From: Sphingomonas colocasiae
Lineage (GTDB): Bacteria; Pseudomonadota; Alphaproteobacteria; Sphingomonadales; Sphingomonadaceae
Direction: 5' to 3'
Length of the DNA stretch: 64,000 bases
Assembly: GCF_019880585.1 (NCBI RefSeq)
Contig: NZ_JAINVV010000004.1
Location: 496,001-560,000, forward strand
Shown here: one piece after another, positions 14,422-23,957 of the stretch
Numbering within the stretch: the stretch's first letter is position 1
How the letters are laid out: every line of letters begins with the position of its first letter
The notes under the pieces: generated by a model
What the model was told of the DNA's origin: nothing
The model's input: only the letters and a program-made list of their open reading frames with translations
The model's database searches: none
Program-made: the position numbers and the translations under genes

Positions 14422-14864
14422 GCGAGCCTGTCGTCCTGACCGTTCGCCGCGATTATGCGGCGTTGCCCGAACGCGTGTTCGATGCCTGGCTCGATCCAGA
14501 GATCGCACCGCGCTTCCTGTTCGCGACGCCCGATGGAGAGATGATCCGTTGCGAGATCGACGCGCGGGTGGGCGGGCATGCCCTGATCGTCGAGCGGCGC
14601 CCGGGCGGCGATGCGGGGCACCGCCTGCGATATGAAGAGATCGACCGTCCGCGCCGGCTGGTCTTCCTGTTCGCGGCCGATCCGGCGGCGGACGGCGAAT
14701 GGACACGGGTGACGATCGAGATCGCGGCCAATGGCAGCGGATCTTCGCTCACGCTGACGCATGAAATGGATCCGCGATGGGCCGAATATGAGGCGCAGAC
14801 CCGAAAGGGCTGGACGATGATCCTCGAAAGCCTCGACCGTATCATGGAGAGTGAAAATGACTGA
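14418..14864 (+). CDS. SRPBCC/AHSA1-family protein
   Basis: A 148-residue START-like helix-grip protein (AHSA1/CalC family). It opens with VLTVRRDYAALPERVFDAWLDPEIAPRF, the usual domain entry. GEMIRCEIDARVGG and YEEIDRPRRLVFLF follow, and it closes with RKGWTMILESLDRIM. The fold forms a deep hydrophobic cavity and is used in ligand binding or resistance. No catalytic residue can be assigned. It overlaps arsR by ATGA and the following SRPBCC gene by 8 bases, so all three form one tightly coupled operon presumably repressed by ArsR. Confidence 0.88.
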   Translation: MSEPVVLTVRRDYAALPERVFDAWLDPEIAPRFLFATPDGEMIRCEIDARVGGHALIVERRPGGDAGHRLRYEEIDRPRRLVFLFAADPAADGEWTRVTIEIAANGSGSSLTLTHEMDPRWAEYEAQTRKGWTMILESLDRIMESEND

Positions 14865-15384
14865 CTTCGAACGCACCGCCGCCGACACGATCCGCATGGA
14901 ACGGATGCTCGACGCGCCGGTCGACACGGTCTGGCGCTATCTGGCCGAATCCGAGTTGCGCGGGAAATGGTTCGCGGCCGGCGAAATGGAGCCGCGCGTG
15001 GGCGGTTCGGTCGCGCTCGTCTTCGATCACGACAATCTGTCGGCCGACGATGTGCCCTATCTCGAGCCCTATGCGAAATGGAAGGGCGCGATCGGCCATG
15101 AGCGCGTGATCGCGTTCGATCCGCCGCGCCGGCTGGCGATCAGCTGGGACGGCGGGAGCGAAGGTGTCGCGACGTTCGAACTGTTCCCGGACGGAGAGCG
15201 CACGCGGCTGGTGCTGACTCATAGCGGCATCACCGGCCCCGCGCCGATGGCCAGTTTCGGCGGCGGCTGGCATTCGCATCTCGCGGTGCTCACCGGCCTG
15301 CTCAACGGATCGCCGGTCCGCGATTTCTGGGCGGTGCATGCGGAAAGCGAAGCGGCGGTCGCGCGGGCGCTCGCATCGGCTTGA
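14857..15384 (+). CDS. SRPBCC/AHSA1-family protein, second copy
   Basis: A 175-residue helix-grip protein related in fold to its upstream neighbour (RMERMLDAPVDTVWRYLAESELRGKWF; LEPYAKWKGAIGHERVIAFDPPRRLAISW; LVLTHSGIT; GGGWHSHLAVLTGLLNG). The start ATG 14857 was chosen because GGAGAG stands seven bases upstream; the track-style GTG 14851 would place the start inside the ribosome site. It overlaps the previous stop by eight bases. Paired SRPBCC proteins behind an ArsR regulator are frequent in proteobacteria; their ligand is unknown. Confidence 0.87.
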   Translation: MTDFERTAADTIRMERMLDAPVDTVWRYLAESELRGKWFAAGEMEPRVGGSVALVFDHDNLSADDVPYLEPYAKWKGAIGHERVIAFDPPRRLAISWDGGSEGVATFELFPDGERTRLVLTHSGITGPAPMASFGGGWHSHLAVLTGLLNGSPVRDFWAVHAESEAAVARALASA

Positions 15385-15445
15385 GCGCCATCCTTGCCAG
15401 TGGCGGGGCGGCATTCGATAGTCCGATCTCCACAGGAGATACCCG

Positions 15446-17557
15446 ATGCGAATCGCCCTTGCCGCGTTTGCCATGGCGGCTATGCAGCCCGGCATGATCG
15501 CCCATGCCCAAAGCCCCGACGCCGTAGACGATCCCTATATCTGGCTGGAGGACTGGAGCGGGCCGAAATCCATGGCCTGGGTCGAAGCGGAGAATAAGCG
15601 CACGCTGCAGCGGCTTCAGGCCGATCCGCGCTACAAGACCTATTATGCCGAGGCGCTGACGATCGCGGCGGCGAAGGATCGCATTCCCTATCCCGCCCTG
15701 CTCAACGGCCGCATCTTCAACCTGTGGCGCGATGCGGCGCATCCCCAGGGCATCTGGCGCCATACCGACACAGCCGGCTATGCCTCTGCCGATCCCGAAT
15801 GGACGACGATCCTCGATCTCGACGCGCTGTCGAAGGCCGAGGGCAGGAAATGGGTATGGAAGGGGGCATCCTGCCTCGATCCCGACGAGCGGCTCTGTCT
15901 CCTCCGCCTGTCCGACGGCGGCGAGGACGCCGTCACCTTGCGCGAGTTCGATCTTGAGAACGGGAAATTCGTCGAGGGCGGTTTCACGCTGTCGACGTCG
16001 AAGCAGAATGAGGCCTGGCTCGACAGGGACACGCTGCTGATCGCGCGTGACTGGGGGGCGGGGACGATGACGACCTCGGGTTATCCCTTCGTGCTCAAGA
16101 CGTTGAAACGGGGGCAGCCGCTCTCGGCCGCGCGGGAGGTCTATCGCGGCGAGGCCGGCGATCAGGTCGGAGTCTGGCCGTTCATCCTCAGCGACGGCCA
16201 GGGCAATCGCGCCGCCTTTGTCCGGCGCGGCACCACCTTCTTCACCAACGAGACATTCCTGATCACGCCGCAGGGGGCGAAGAAGCTGCCCTTGCCGCCC
16301 AAGTCGAACATCCAGGGCATGGTCGACGGCCATGTGCTGATCCAGACGAGCGAGGTCTGGGAAACCGGCGGCGTGACCGTTCCCGCCGGCGCGGTGGCGA
16401 CGGTGACGCTCAGGGATATCGAGAATGGCGGCGCGCTGGTGCCGACGATCCTGTTCGCGCCCAATGCGCGCCAGTCGGTCGATGGCGTCACCGCGACCAG
16501 GACGCGCGTGATCGTCGCGATCAACGACAATGTGCGTGGGCGGGCGCTGGTCTTCACGCCCGGCGCGAAGGGCTGGACGTCGACGCCGCTCAAGCTGCCC
16601 GACAATGCCTCGATCGGCGTCGTCGCGGCGACCGACAAGAGCGACCTCGCCTATGTGAACGTGACGGGCTTCCTCGATCCGACCACGCTGTGGTCGGTGG
16701 ATGCGGCCAATCCGGCGCCAAGGCAGGTGAAGGCGCTGCCCGCCAAGTTCGATGCCACGAACCACATCGTCGAACAGTTCGAGGCGGTCTCGACCGACGG
16801 CACGAAGATCCCCTATTTCATCGTCCATCGGAAGGACATTGTACGCGACGGGTCCACGCCGACGCTCATGACCGCCTATGGCGGGTTCGAGGTTGCGAAC
16901 ACGCCCTCTTACGGCGCGATCACCGGCAAGCTCTGGCTGGAACGCGGCGGCAGCTATGTGCTCGCCAATATCCGCGGCGGCGGCGAATTCGGCCCAGCCT
17001 GGCATCAGGCCGGGCTCAAGACCAAGCGCCAGATCATCTACGATGATTTCGCGGCGGTGGCGAAGGACATCTTCGCGCGCAAGCTCTCCTCGCCGAAGAC
17101 ATTCGGCATCTATGGCGGCTCGAACGGCGGGCTGTTGATGGGGGTCGAGTTCAACCAGCATCCCGATCTGTGGAATGCGGTGGCGATCCAGGTGCCTTTG
17201 CTCGACATGATCCGCTACGAACAGATCGCCGCCGGCGCGTCATGGGTCGACGAATATGGCAGCGTCTCGGTGCCCGCCGAAAAGGCGTTTCTGGAGAAGA
17301 TCTCGCCCTATGCGAACATCCGCAAGGGCGTCGCTTATCCCGAACCCTATATCTGGACGACGACCAAGGACGATCGCGTCGGGCCCCAGCATGCGCGCAA
17401 ATTCGCCGCGCGCCTGAAGGAATATGGCCTGCCCTATCTTTTCTATGAAGACACGGCAGGTGGCCATTCGGGCGATGCGGACATCGAACAGGGCGCCCGC
17501 CTGCAGGCGCTGCAGATGACCTATTTCGCCGAGAAGCTGCTGGGGCCGGCGAAGTAG
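15446..17557 (+). CDS. exported prolyl oligopeptidase (S9A family)
   Basis: A serine peptidase of 703 residues cutting short peptides, usually after proline. A signal peptide (about 1-21, MRIALAAFAMAAMQPGMIAHA) predicts a periplasmic location. The N-terminal DPYIWLEDWSGPKSMAWVEAEN is typical of S9A. A seven-bladed propeller follows (about 80-440), then the alpha/beta-hydrolase domain: PTLMTAYGGFEVANTPSY, the IRGGGEFG oxyanion segment, nucleophile Ser559 in YGGSNGGLLMG, the Asp region TTKDDRVGPQHARKF, and the catalytic His in TAGGHSGDADIEQG. All of the triad is present. The upstream gene is unrelated; a folded repeat follows. It is one of several exported peptidases in this window. Confidence 0.92.
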   Translation: MRIALAAFAMAAMQPGMIAHAQSPDAVDDPYIWLEDWSGPKSMAWVEAENKRTLQRLQADPRYKTYYAEALTIAAAKDRIPYPALLNGRIFNLWRDAAHPQGIWRHTDTAGYASADPEWTTILDLDALSKAEGRKWVWKGASCLDPDERLCLLRLSDGGEDAVTLREFDLENGKFVEGGFTLSTSKQNEAWLDRDTLLIARDWGAGTMTTSGYPFVLKTLKRGQPLSAAREVYRGEAGDQVGVWPFILSDGQGNRAAFVRRGTTFFTNETFLITPQGAKKLPLPPKSNIQGMVDGHVLIQTSEVWETGGVTVPAGAVATVTLRDIENGGALVPTILFAPNARQSVDGVTATRTRVIVAINDNVRGRALVFTPGAKGWTSTPLKLPDNASIGVVAATDKSDLAYVNVTGFLDPTTLWSVDAANPAPRQVKALPAKFDATNHIVEQFEAVSTDGTKIPYFIVHRKDIVRDGSTPTLMTAYGGFEVANTPSYGAITGKLWLERGGSYVLANIRGGGEFGPAWHQAGLKTKRQIIYDDFAAVAKDIFARKLSSPKTFGIYGGSNGGLLMGVEFNQHPDLWNAVAIQVPLLDMIRYEQIAAGASWVDEYGSVSVPAEKAFLEKISPYANIRKGVAYPEPYIWTTTKDDRVGPQHARKFAARLKEYGLPYLFYEDTAGGHSGDADIEQGARLQALQMTYFAEKLLGPAK

Positions 17558-17570
17558 ATTGAATGCTGAT

Positions 17571-17659
17571 GTCATCCCCGCGAAAGCGGGGATCCAGCTT
17601 CTTCTTCTTTTTCCGGACGCTTCACGGAATAGCTGGATTCCCGCTTTCGCGGGAATGAC
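17571..17659. repeat. palindromic intergenic repeat (REP-like, GAAA-loop type)
   Basis: Arms of 29 bases (17571-17599 and 17631-17659) are reverse complements except at two positions. Each arm contains its own hairpin, CCCCGC-GAAA-GCGGGG on the left and TCCCGC-TTTC-GCGGGA on the right; the two differences are a compensatory pair that keeps the right-hand hairpin paired. It sits between two convergent genes and may act as a bidirectional terminator. Confidence 0.75.
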
Positions 17660-17714
17660 AAGAGGGGTTGTGAATCGCCCATGCAATGGCCCCGCCCTCG
17701 CCGAAGCAACAGGC

Positions 17715-17734
17715 GGGTAGCTGATCAGCTACCC
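17715..17734. repeat. 20-bp perfect palindrome across the ompA-lipoprotein stop
   Basis: GGGTAGCTGATCAGCTACCC is exactly self-complementary and contains the stop codon of the OmpA-family gene. With no loop bases it would form a cruciform-like or short hairpin (loop from the centre). It could serve as terminator or binding site; no T-tract follows. Confidence 0.6.
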
Positions 17735-18396
17735 TGGGTCACCGGCACCAGCTTGATCTCGACGCGGCGATTCGCCTGGCGGCCTTCGGGCGTCGTGTTG
17801 CTGGCGATCGGGCGGCTGGCGGCGAATCCCTGGGTTCCGATCCGCGCGGATTGCACGCCGCGCATCGTCAGATAATCGGCGACGGCGCGCGCACGGTTCT
17901 GCGAGAGCGGCACGTTGATCGTGTCGTTGCCCGTCGAATCGGTATGCCCGTACACGTCGACGAAGGTCTTGTTATATTCGCGCAGGGTCGACGCGACCTG
18001 GTCGAGCGTGCCCCGGAATTCCGGCTTCACCGTATAGCTGTTGGTATCGAAGGTGACGCCGGCGGGCATGTTCAGGATCAGTTCGTCGCCCTGGCGGATC
18101 ACTTCCACGTCGGTGCCCGCGGTTTGCTGGCGCAGCTTGCGTTCCTGTTCGTCCATGTAATAGCCGACCCCGGCACCCGCGAGCGCACCGATGCCTGCAC
18201 CGACGATCTTTTCGGTGCGGTCGCGCCGTCCGCCGACGAGATCGCCGAGCAGATAGCCACCCAGCGCGCCGCCGATTCCGCCGATCGCGGCCTTGGAGAT
18301 GCGGCGCTCGCCGGTGTTCGGATCGGTTGTGCACGCGGCGGTCAGCGTGACGGCGGAGAGCGCGGCCGTGGTGATGATCTTCGCGGATAGCCTCAT
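17725..18396 (-). CDS. OmpA-family outer-membrane lipoprotein (YiaD-like)
   Basis: A 223-residue lipoprotein that anchors the outer membrane to peptidoglycan. A lipoprotein signal ends at the lipobox LTAAC (Cys22). A glycine-zipper segment follows (AAIGGIGGALGGYLLGDLVGG ... GAGIGALAGAGVGYYM, about 39-85), then the OmpA peptidoglycan-binding domain from about 110, with FDTNSYTVKPEF, VYGHTDSTGNDTINVPLSQNRA and the C-terminal GRQANRRVEIKL, which includes the diaminopimelate-contacting Asp and Arg residues. The start ATG 18396 was chosen for AAGGGAAAGGGA upstream and the lipoprotein signal directly after it; a longer in-frame start at 18564 would bury the signal peptide. Confidence 0.92.
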   Translation of the reverse strand: MRLSAKIITTAALSAVTLTAACTTDPNTGERRISKAAIGGIGGALGGYLLGDLVGGRRDRTEKIVGAGIGALAGAGVGYYMDEQERKLRQQTAGTDVEVIRQGDELILNMPAGVTFDTNSYTVKPEFRGTLDQVASTLREYNKTFVDVYGHTDSTGNDTINVPLSQNRARAVADYLTMRGVQSARIGTQGFAASRPIASNTTPEGRQANRRVEIKLVPVTQGS

Positions 18397-18524
18397 GATG
18401 AATCCCTTTCCCTTGCTTGGCCGGAGCACGGTTCGGGCTCCGGATCGTGCGGTTTGCTGTCGAGTAGAACCGCTCCCGACCGTGCTTGTTCCGGATGCGC
18501 ACTGAATGATCTGTGACGGCGATG

Positions 18525-18554
18525 TTGTGGAACTGAAAGGATTCCGCTTATAGG
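18525..18554 (+). promoter_or_regulatory. possible promoter for the CorC/HlyC-type gene
   Basis: TTGTGG (18525-18530) and TATAGG (18549-18554) are separated by 18 bases, near the sigma-70 pattern. Transcription would begin close to 18560, leaving a very short leader before ATG 18568. This also argues against the in-frame GTG at 18556 as the start. Confidence 0.35.
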
Positions 18555-18567
18555 GGTGTCGCACGCC

Positions 18568-19881
18568 ATGCCGCCGCTTCCCCCCTTTCCTTGGTCCGAT
18601 GTCCTCATCATCCTGGCGCTCGTCGCGCTCAACGGCGTCTTCGCGATGTCGGAGCTCGCGATCGTCTCCGCGCGCAAGCCTCGGCTTCAGGCGATGGAGA
18701 AGAAGGGACGATCGGGCGCACGCACTGCGATCGCGCTCGCATCCGATCCGGGCAAGTTCCTGTCGACCGTCCAGATCGGCATCACGCTGATCGGCATCAT
18801 CGCGGGCGCCTATTCAGGCGCCAGCCTGGGCGAACCGACGGCCGCGCGGCTCGAACGGCTGGGGATCGATCATGAACTGGCCGAAACGCTCGGCTTCATG
18901 ATCGTCATCGGGCTCACCACCTACGCGTCGCTGATCATCGGCGAACTGGTGCCCAAGCAATTCGCGTTGCGGAAGCCGGAGCCGATCGCCGCGCTCGTGG
19001 CGGTGCCGATGCTGTGGCTGGCGCGAATCACGGCGCCGCTGGTCTGGCTGCTCGATACGACGAGCGGGCTTGTCTTCCGGCTGCTCGGCATGAATCGCGA
19101 ATCGGAGGACCACGTCACCGCCGAGGAACTGCACCTGATCGTCGCGGAAGCGAGCAAGTCGGGCGTGATCGAGGAAAGCGAACGCGCGATCATCTCGGGC
19201 GTGGTGCGCCTGGCCGATCGGCCGGTGCGCGAAGTGATGACGCCGCGCACCGATGTCGACTGGATCGATGCCGACAGCGACGGCGAGGCGATTCGCGCGC
19301 GCCTGCTCGAAACGCCGCATACGCGCCTGCCCGTGGCGGAGGGATCGGTCGACCAGATCGTCGGCATCGTCCAGTCGCGCGATATCGTCGCGGCGATGAT
19401 CCGCCGCGAGCCGCTCGACCTGCGCCAGCTCATGCGCAAGCCGCCGTTCCTGCCGGATCAGATCGACGCGATGAACGCGCTGGAGGCGCTGCGCCAGGCC
19501 GAGGTGCCGATGGCACTGGTCCATGACGAATATGGCCATTTCGAAGGATTGGTGACGCCGGCGGACCTGCTGATCGCGATCGCGGGCGAGTTCCGGTCGG
19601 ACAGCGATATCGGCACCGATCCCGCGCTCGTCGAGCGCGATGACGGCTCCTATCTTGTCTCGGGCTCTATGCCCGCCGACCAGCTTGCCGAGAAGCTCGG
19701 CATCGATCTGCCCGAGGATCGCGACTATGCGACCGCCGCCGGCCTTGTCCTGGCCGTGCTGCGCCACCTGCCCAGGGTCGGCGAGCATTTCGACGAACAG
19801 GGCTGGCGTTTCGAGATCGTCGACATGGACGGCCGCAAGATCGACAAGCTGCTGGTGAGCGAGATCGACGACCAGGATTGA
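18568..19881 (+). CDS. hemolysin C/CorC-type membrane protein (DUF21-CBS-CorC)
   Basis: A 437-residue CNNM/CorC-type inner-membrane protein. The DUF21 transmembrane domain spans about 1-190, with hydrophobic segments LIILALVALNGVFAMSELA, VQIGITLIGIIAGA and LGFMIVIGLTTYASLIIGEL, and the ELAIVSARKPRLQ motif. A CBS pair follows about 205-330 (VMTPRTDVDWIDAD; VGIVQSRDIVAAM; VHDEYGHFEGLVTPADLLIAIAGE), then the CorC_HlyC domain about 345-435. Family members are implicated in Mg/Na or cobalt ion export; true hemolysis is not implied by the name. ATG 18568 is preferred over GTG 18556 because of the promoter position. It is divergent from the OmpA lipoprotein gene and is followed by an intergenic inverted repeat. 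Confidence 0.9.
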   Translation: MPPLPPFPWSDVLIILALVALNGVFAMSELAIVSARKPRLQAMEKKGRSGARTAIALASDPGKFLSTVQIGITLIGIIAGAYSGASLGEPTAARLERLGIDHELAETLGFMIVIGLTTYASLIIGELVPKQFALRKPEPIAALVAVPMLWLARITAPLVWLLDTTSGLVFRLLGMNRESEDHVTAEELHLIVAEASKSGVIEESERAIISGVVRLADRPVREVMTPRTDVDWIDADSDGEAIRARLLETPHTRLPVAEGSVDQIVGIVQSRDIVAAMIRREPLDLRQLMRKPPFLPDQIDAMNALEALRQAEVPMALVHDEYGHFEGLVTPADLLIAIAGEFRSDSDIGTDPALVERDDGSYLVSGSMPADQLAEKLGIDLPEDRDYATAAGLVLAVLRHLPRVGEHFDEQGWRFEIVDMDGRKIDKLLVSEIDDQD

Positions 19882-19934
19882 CGCGGCAATCTAAGCGACC
19901 GCATTGGCGGCTGGACTGCAACCTCTAACAACTA

Positions 19935-20018
19935 CGTTTGGGCCGAGCTTGTCGAAGCCCTGTCCTTCTACTTCGAGATCCGAAGGAAGGCAGGGCTTCG
20001 ACAAGCTCAGCCCAAACG
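19935..20018. repeat. intergenic inverted repeat (TTTGGGC...CTTGTCGAAGCCCTG type)
   Basis: Arms of about 33 bases (19935-19968 and 19985-20018) are near-perfect reverse complements with one substitution and one single-base length difference. Both carry the motif GAGCTTGTCGAAGCCCTG. This motif is a familiar intergenic element of sphingomonad genomes. It lies between convergent genes and may stop transcription from both. Confidence 0.7.
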
Positions 20019-20041
20019 GCATGTTCTCCTGACGTCGAGCG

Positions 20042-20980
20042 TCAGTTCTCGCTGTCGAGCTTGCCGAACTTCGCTTCGAACGCCGCTATGTCGCCCTTGG
20101 CGAGATAGCCGGCCTGTTCGATCCACTTGTCGCGGCCGATGCGGCCCTTGAAGGTGCCAAGCTGCGGATCGATCCGAGCGACGTCGTCGTCGTTCCAGCC
20201 CGCGATCTGGTCGAAGCGCGTGATGCCGAGCCCGGTCAGCAACGTGACCAGCTTGGGGCCGACGCCTTTGAGCTGCAGCAGATTGTCCGGCCCGGTCGAT
20301 ACGGGGGCGGGCTTCGGCTTGGCGGCTGCCGGCTTCTTCTCCGCCGGGGCCTTGGCGGCGGGCGGGGTGGCTTTCTTGGCCGGCGCCTTGGGGGCGGGCG
20401 TCTCGACCTTCGGCGCAGGCGCAGCGGCCTTGGCCGATGCCTTGGCGGCGGTCTTCGGTGCGGCTGCGTTCTTGGGTGCTGCCGCGGGCTTCGACGCGGG
20501 TGCCGCCTTGGCGGCTGGCGCCGCTGCCTTGGCCGGGGCTTTCGCGGCCGGTGCAGCGGCCTTCTTCGCGGCGACCGGCTTCTTTTCCGCAACCGCCTTG
20601 GCGGCGGGGGCTGCCGCCTTTTTCGGAGCAGCCTTCGGTGCCGCCGGGGCCTTGGCTACCGGCGCCTTGGCGACCGGGGCCGGTGCGGGTTCCGGTGCCT
20701 TGGGCTCGGGCGCCTTCGCGACCGGTTCCGGCGCCTTTTCAGCCGGTTTGGGTGCTGGGGGTGCCTCGACGGGCGGCACGTCCGAGACCAGCGCGACAGG
20801 CGCGACGGAGGCTTCGGGCAGCGTCGGCGCGGGCGCCGCTTCGGGCAAGGCCGATTTTTCGGCGGGTGGCGGCGCGGCGGGGCGGGCCGGTTCGTCGCCT
20901 GTCCTGCGTCCGAGCAGCCAGATCAACAGTCCGACCGCCACCACGGCGAGAACGATCAGCAAGACGATGTTGAGGTCCAT
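20042..20980 (-). CDS. membrane-anchored Ala/Pro/Lys-rich protein with C-terminal helix-hairpin-helix
   Basis: A 312-residue protein of unknown function. One N-terminal membrane helix (about 4-24, LNIVLLIVLAVVAVGLLIWLLG) is followed by about 200 residues of low-complexity Ala-Pro-Lys (AKAPAAPKAAPKKAAAPAAK type). The C-terminal 80 residues start LLQLKGVGPKLVTLLTGLGI, a helix-hairpin-helix, and continue ...FDQIAGWNDDDVARIDPQLG and RIGRDKWIEQAGYLAKGD. That C-terminal module resembles the one found in NuoE-like C-terminal extensions and in DUF4332-like proteins. The linker is histone-H1-like and very positively charged. The gene follows purD on the same strand with a 101-base gap. Binding of DNA, or of a polyanion at the membrane, is possible but unproven. 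Confidence 0.8.
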   Translation of the reverse strand: MDLNIVLLIVLAVVAVGLLIWLLGRRTGDEPARPAAPPPAEKSALPEAAPAPTLPEASVAPVALVSDVPPVEAPPAPKPAEKAPEPVAKAPEPKAPEPAPAPVAKAPVAKAPAAPKAAPKKAAAPAAKAVAEKKPVAAKKAAAPAAKAPAKAAAPAAKAAPASKPAAAPKNAAAPKTAAKASAKAAAPAPKVETPAPKAPAKKATPPAAKAPAEKKPAAAKPKPAPVSTGPDNLLQLKGVGPKLVTLLTGLGITRFDQIAGWNDDDVARIDPQLGTFKGRIGRDKWIEQAGYLAKGDIAAFEAKFGKLDSEN

Positions 20981-21081
20981 TGCGGCGACTCCCCTGTCGG
21001 CGAGCCCCGCCCGCCATCTGGGCCGAACCTATCAACTCGTTCCGGACTGTCCAACCCCGTGTCGACGTTTCGTCGAACCGG

Positions 21082-22363
<1,282 letters not shown>

Positions 22364-22365
<2 letters not shown>

Positions 22366-23740
22366 GAACGACTTTTCCTTCACCGACGATGGAGCCCGGC
22401 TGTTAGCGGAGGAGCGGGCGGGGGACAACGCACCAGCTTTGTCGGTGACCGAACTCTCCGGCGCGCTCAAGCGGATGGTGGAGGAGAGCTTCTCCCATGT
22501 CCGCCTGCGCGGCGAGATTTCGGGCTATAAGCGTGCCGCCTCGGGCCATGTCTATCTGACGCTCAAGGACGAACGCTCCGCGATCGACGCGATCATCTGG
22601 AAGGGGCAGGCCGCGCAGATCCCGTTCCGGCCCGAGGACGGGATCGAGGTGATCGCGACCGGCCGGCTCACCACCTATCCCGGACGCTCCAAATACCAGA
22701 TCGTGATCGATCGCCTTGAACTGGCGGGCGAGGGCGCGCTGATGTTGCTGCTCGAGAAGCTCAAGGCGAAGCTTGGCGCCGAGGGGCTGTTCGATCAGGG
22801 CCGCAAGGTGCGGCTGCCCTATCTGCCGCAGGTGATCGGCGTCGTCACCTCGCCGACGGGCGCGGTGATCCGTGACATTCTCCATCGGCTGGAGGATCGG
22901 TGCCCCACCCGCGTGATCGTCTGGCCGGTGCTGGTGCAAGGGCAGGGGGCCGCGGACCAGATCGCGGCGGCGGTTCGCGGGTTTAGCGGGATCACGCCCG
23001 GCGGACCCGTGCCAAGGCCCGATCTCGTCATCGTCGCGCGCGGCGGGGGATCGATCGAGGATCTCTGGTCCTTCAACGAGGAAGTCGTGGTGCGCGCCGT
23101 CGCTGAATGCACCATTCCGATCATCTCGGCGGTCGGACACGAAACCGATACGACGCTGTGCGATTATGCCGCCGATATCCGAGCGCCGACGCCCACCGCC
23201 GCCGCCGAGATCGCGGTGCCGGTCCGCGCGGACCTGCTGGGTCATCTGCGCGAACAGGGCCTGCGCATGCAGCGCTGCGCCAATCGCTACCGCGAGCGCG
23301 CGGGCGAGCGGCTGCAGGCGCTGACGCGTCTGCTGCCCAAGCCCGCGCAATTGCTCGATCCGCAGCGGCAGCGCGTCGACGACAATGCGGAGCGGTTGCG
23401 CCGTGGGCTTGGCCGGCGTCTGTCCGATGCGCGCGGAGAACTCGCGCGGGCCGGCGGTGCCTTGCGGCCCGCGGTGCTGACGCAGCGGCTGGCCCGCGAC
23501 CGCGACCGGCTGGAGCGAACCTGGCGGCTGGCGACCTCGCTCAACCCCACCAATCTGCTCCAGCGCGGCTATGCCATGGTCGAGCAGCGCGGCGGCGAGG
23601 TGGTGACGAGCGCCGCCGGAGCGCGGGCGGCCGGCGCGCTGACGCTTCGCTTCGCCGATGGCGCGGTGGATGCGCGGGTTGAGCGGCCGGGCGGCAAGCC
23701 CTATGTTAAGCCTGAAACCCAGCAGCCAGAGCTGTTTTAG
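22364..23740 (+). CDS. xseA: exodeoxyribonuclease VII large subunit
   Basis: Large subunit of exonuclease VII, which degrades single-stranded DNA from either end. It has 458 residues: N-terminal OB-fold ([44 protein letters not shown]), a catalytic core with [18 protein letters not shown] and [16 protein letters not shown], the conserved [27 protein letters not shown], and a long arginine-rich coiled coil (about 290-400). The start [17 protein letters not shown] at 22364 matches the usual sphingomonad N-terminus. Upstream in-frame codons lie inside purD antisense and are rejected. The small subunit xseB is not adjacent. The ATG shares two bases with the divergent purD ATG. Confidence 0.95.
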
Positions 23741-23756
23741 GAGCCAGAATATCCCA

Positions 23757-23957
23757 ATGCTGATGTCGCATGCCGGACGCGCCGCGAAACTCCACTATAT
23801 GGCGAACGCCTTTCGCGTGCTCGTGCCCGGCGATAATGTGGTGTGCGCGGTGACCGGCGAGCGCATTCCGCTCGATTCATTGCGGTACTGGAATGTGGCG
23901 CGGCAGGAGCCCTATGCCAGCGCGGAAATCGCGGTGCGGGCAGAGCTGAACGGATGA
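23757..23957 (+). CDS. DUF2093 family small protein
   Basis: A 66-residue protein of the alphaproteobacterial DUF2093 family: AKLHYMANAFRVLVPGDNVVCAVTGERIPLDSLRYWNVARQE, with the paired-residue pattern C-x4-E typical of the family. The function is not established. It is short and basic/aromatic-rich, with possible metal or zinc-ribbon-like features but only one cysteine. It begins 16 bases after xseA, with GGAG upstream of ATG 23757 (ATG 23763 is an alternative). Its stop overlaps the M23 gene by four bases (ATGA), so xseA, DUF2093 and M23 form one operon. Confidence 0.85.
   Translation: MLMSHAGRAAKLHYMANAFRVLVPGDNVVCAVTGERIPLDSLRYWNVARQEPYASAEIAVRAELNG

Noticed and set aside
14614-17590. 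Possible tRNA or structured RNA in gaps
   Set aside because: No cloverleaf-like arrangement was recognised in any intergenic gap; the hairpins present belong to repeats or terminators.
20236-20800. Repetitive sequence that could suggest a CRISPR array
   Set aside because: The repeats are of irregular spacing and translate as an Ala/Pro/Lys-rich linker of one protein; no uniform repeat-spacer pattern is present.
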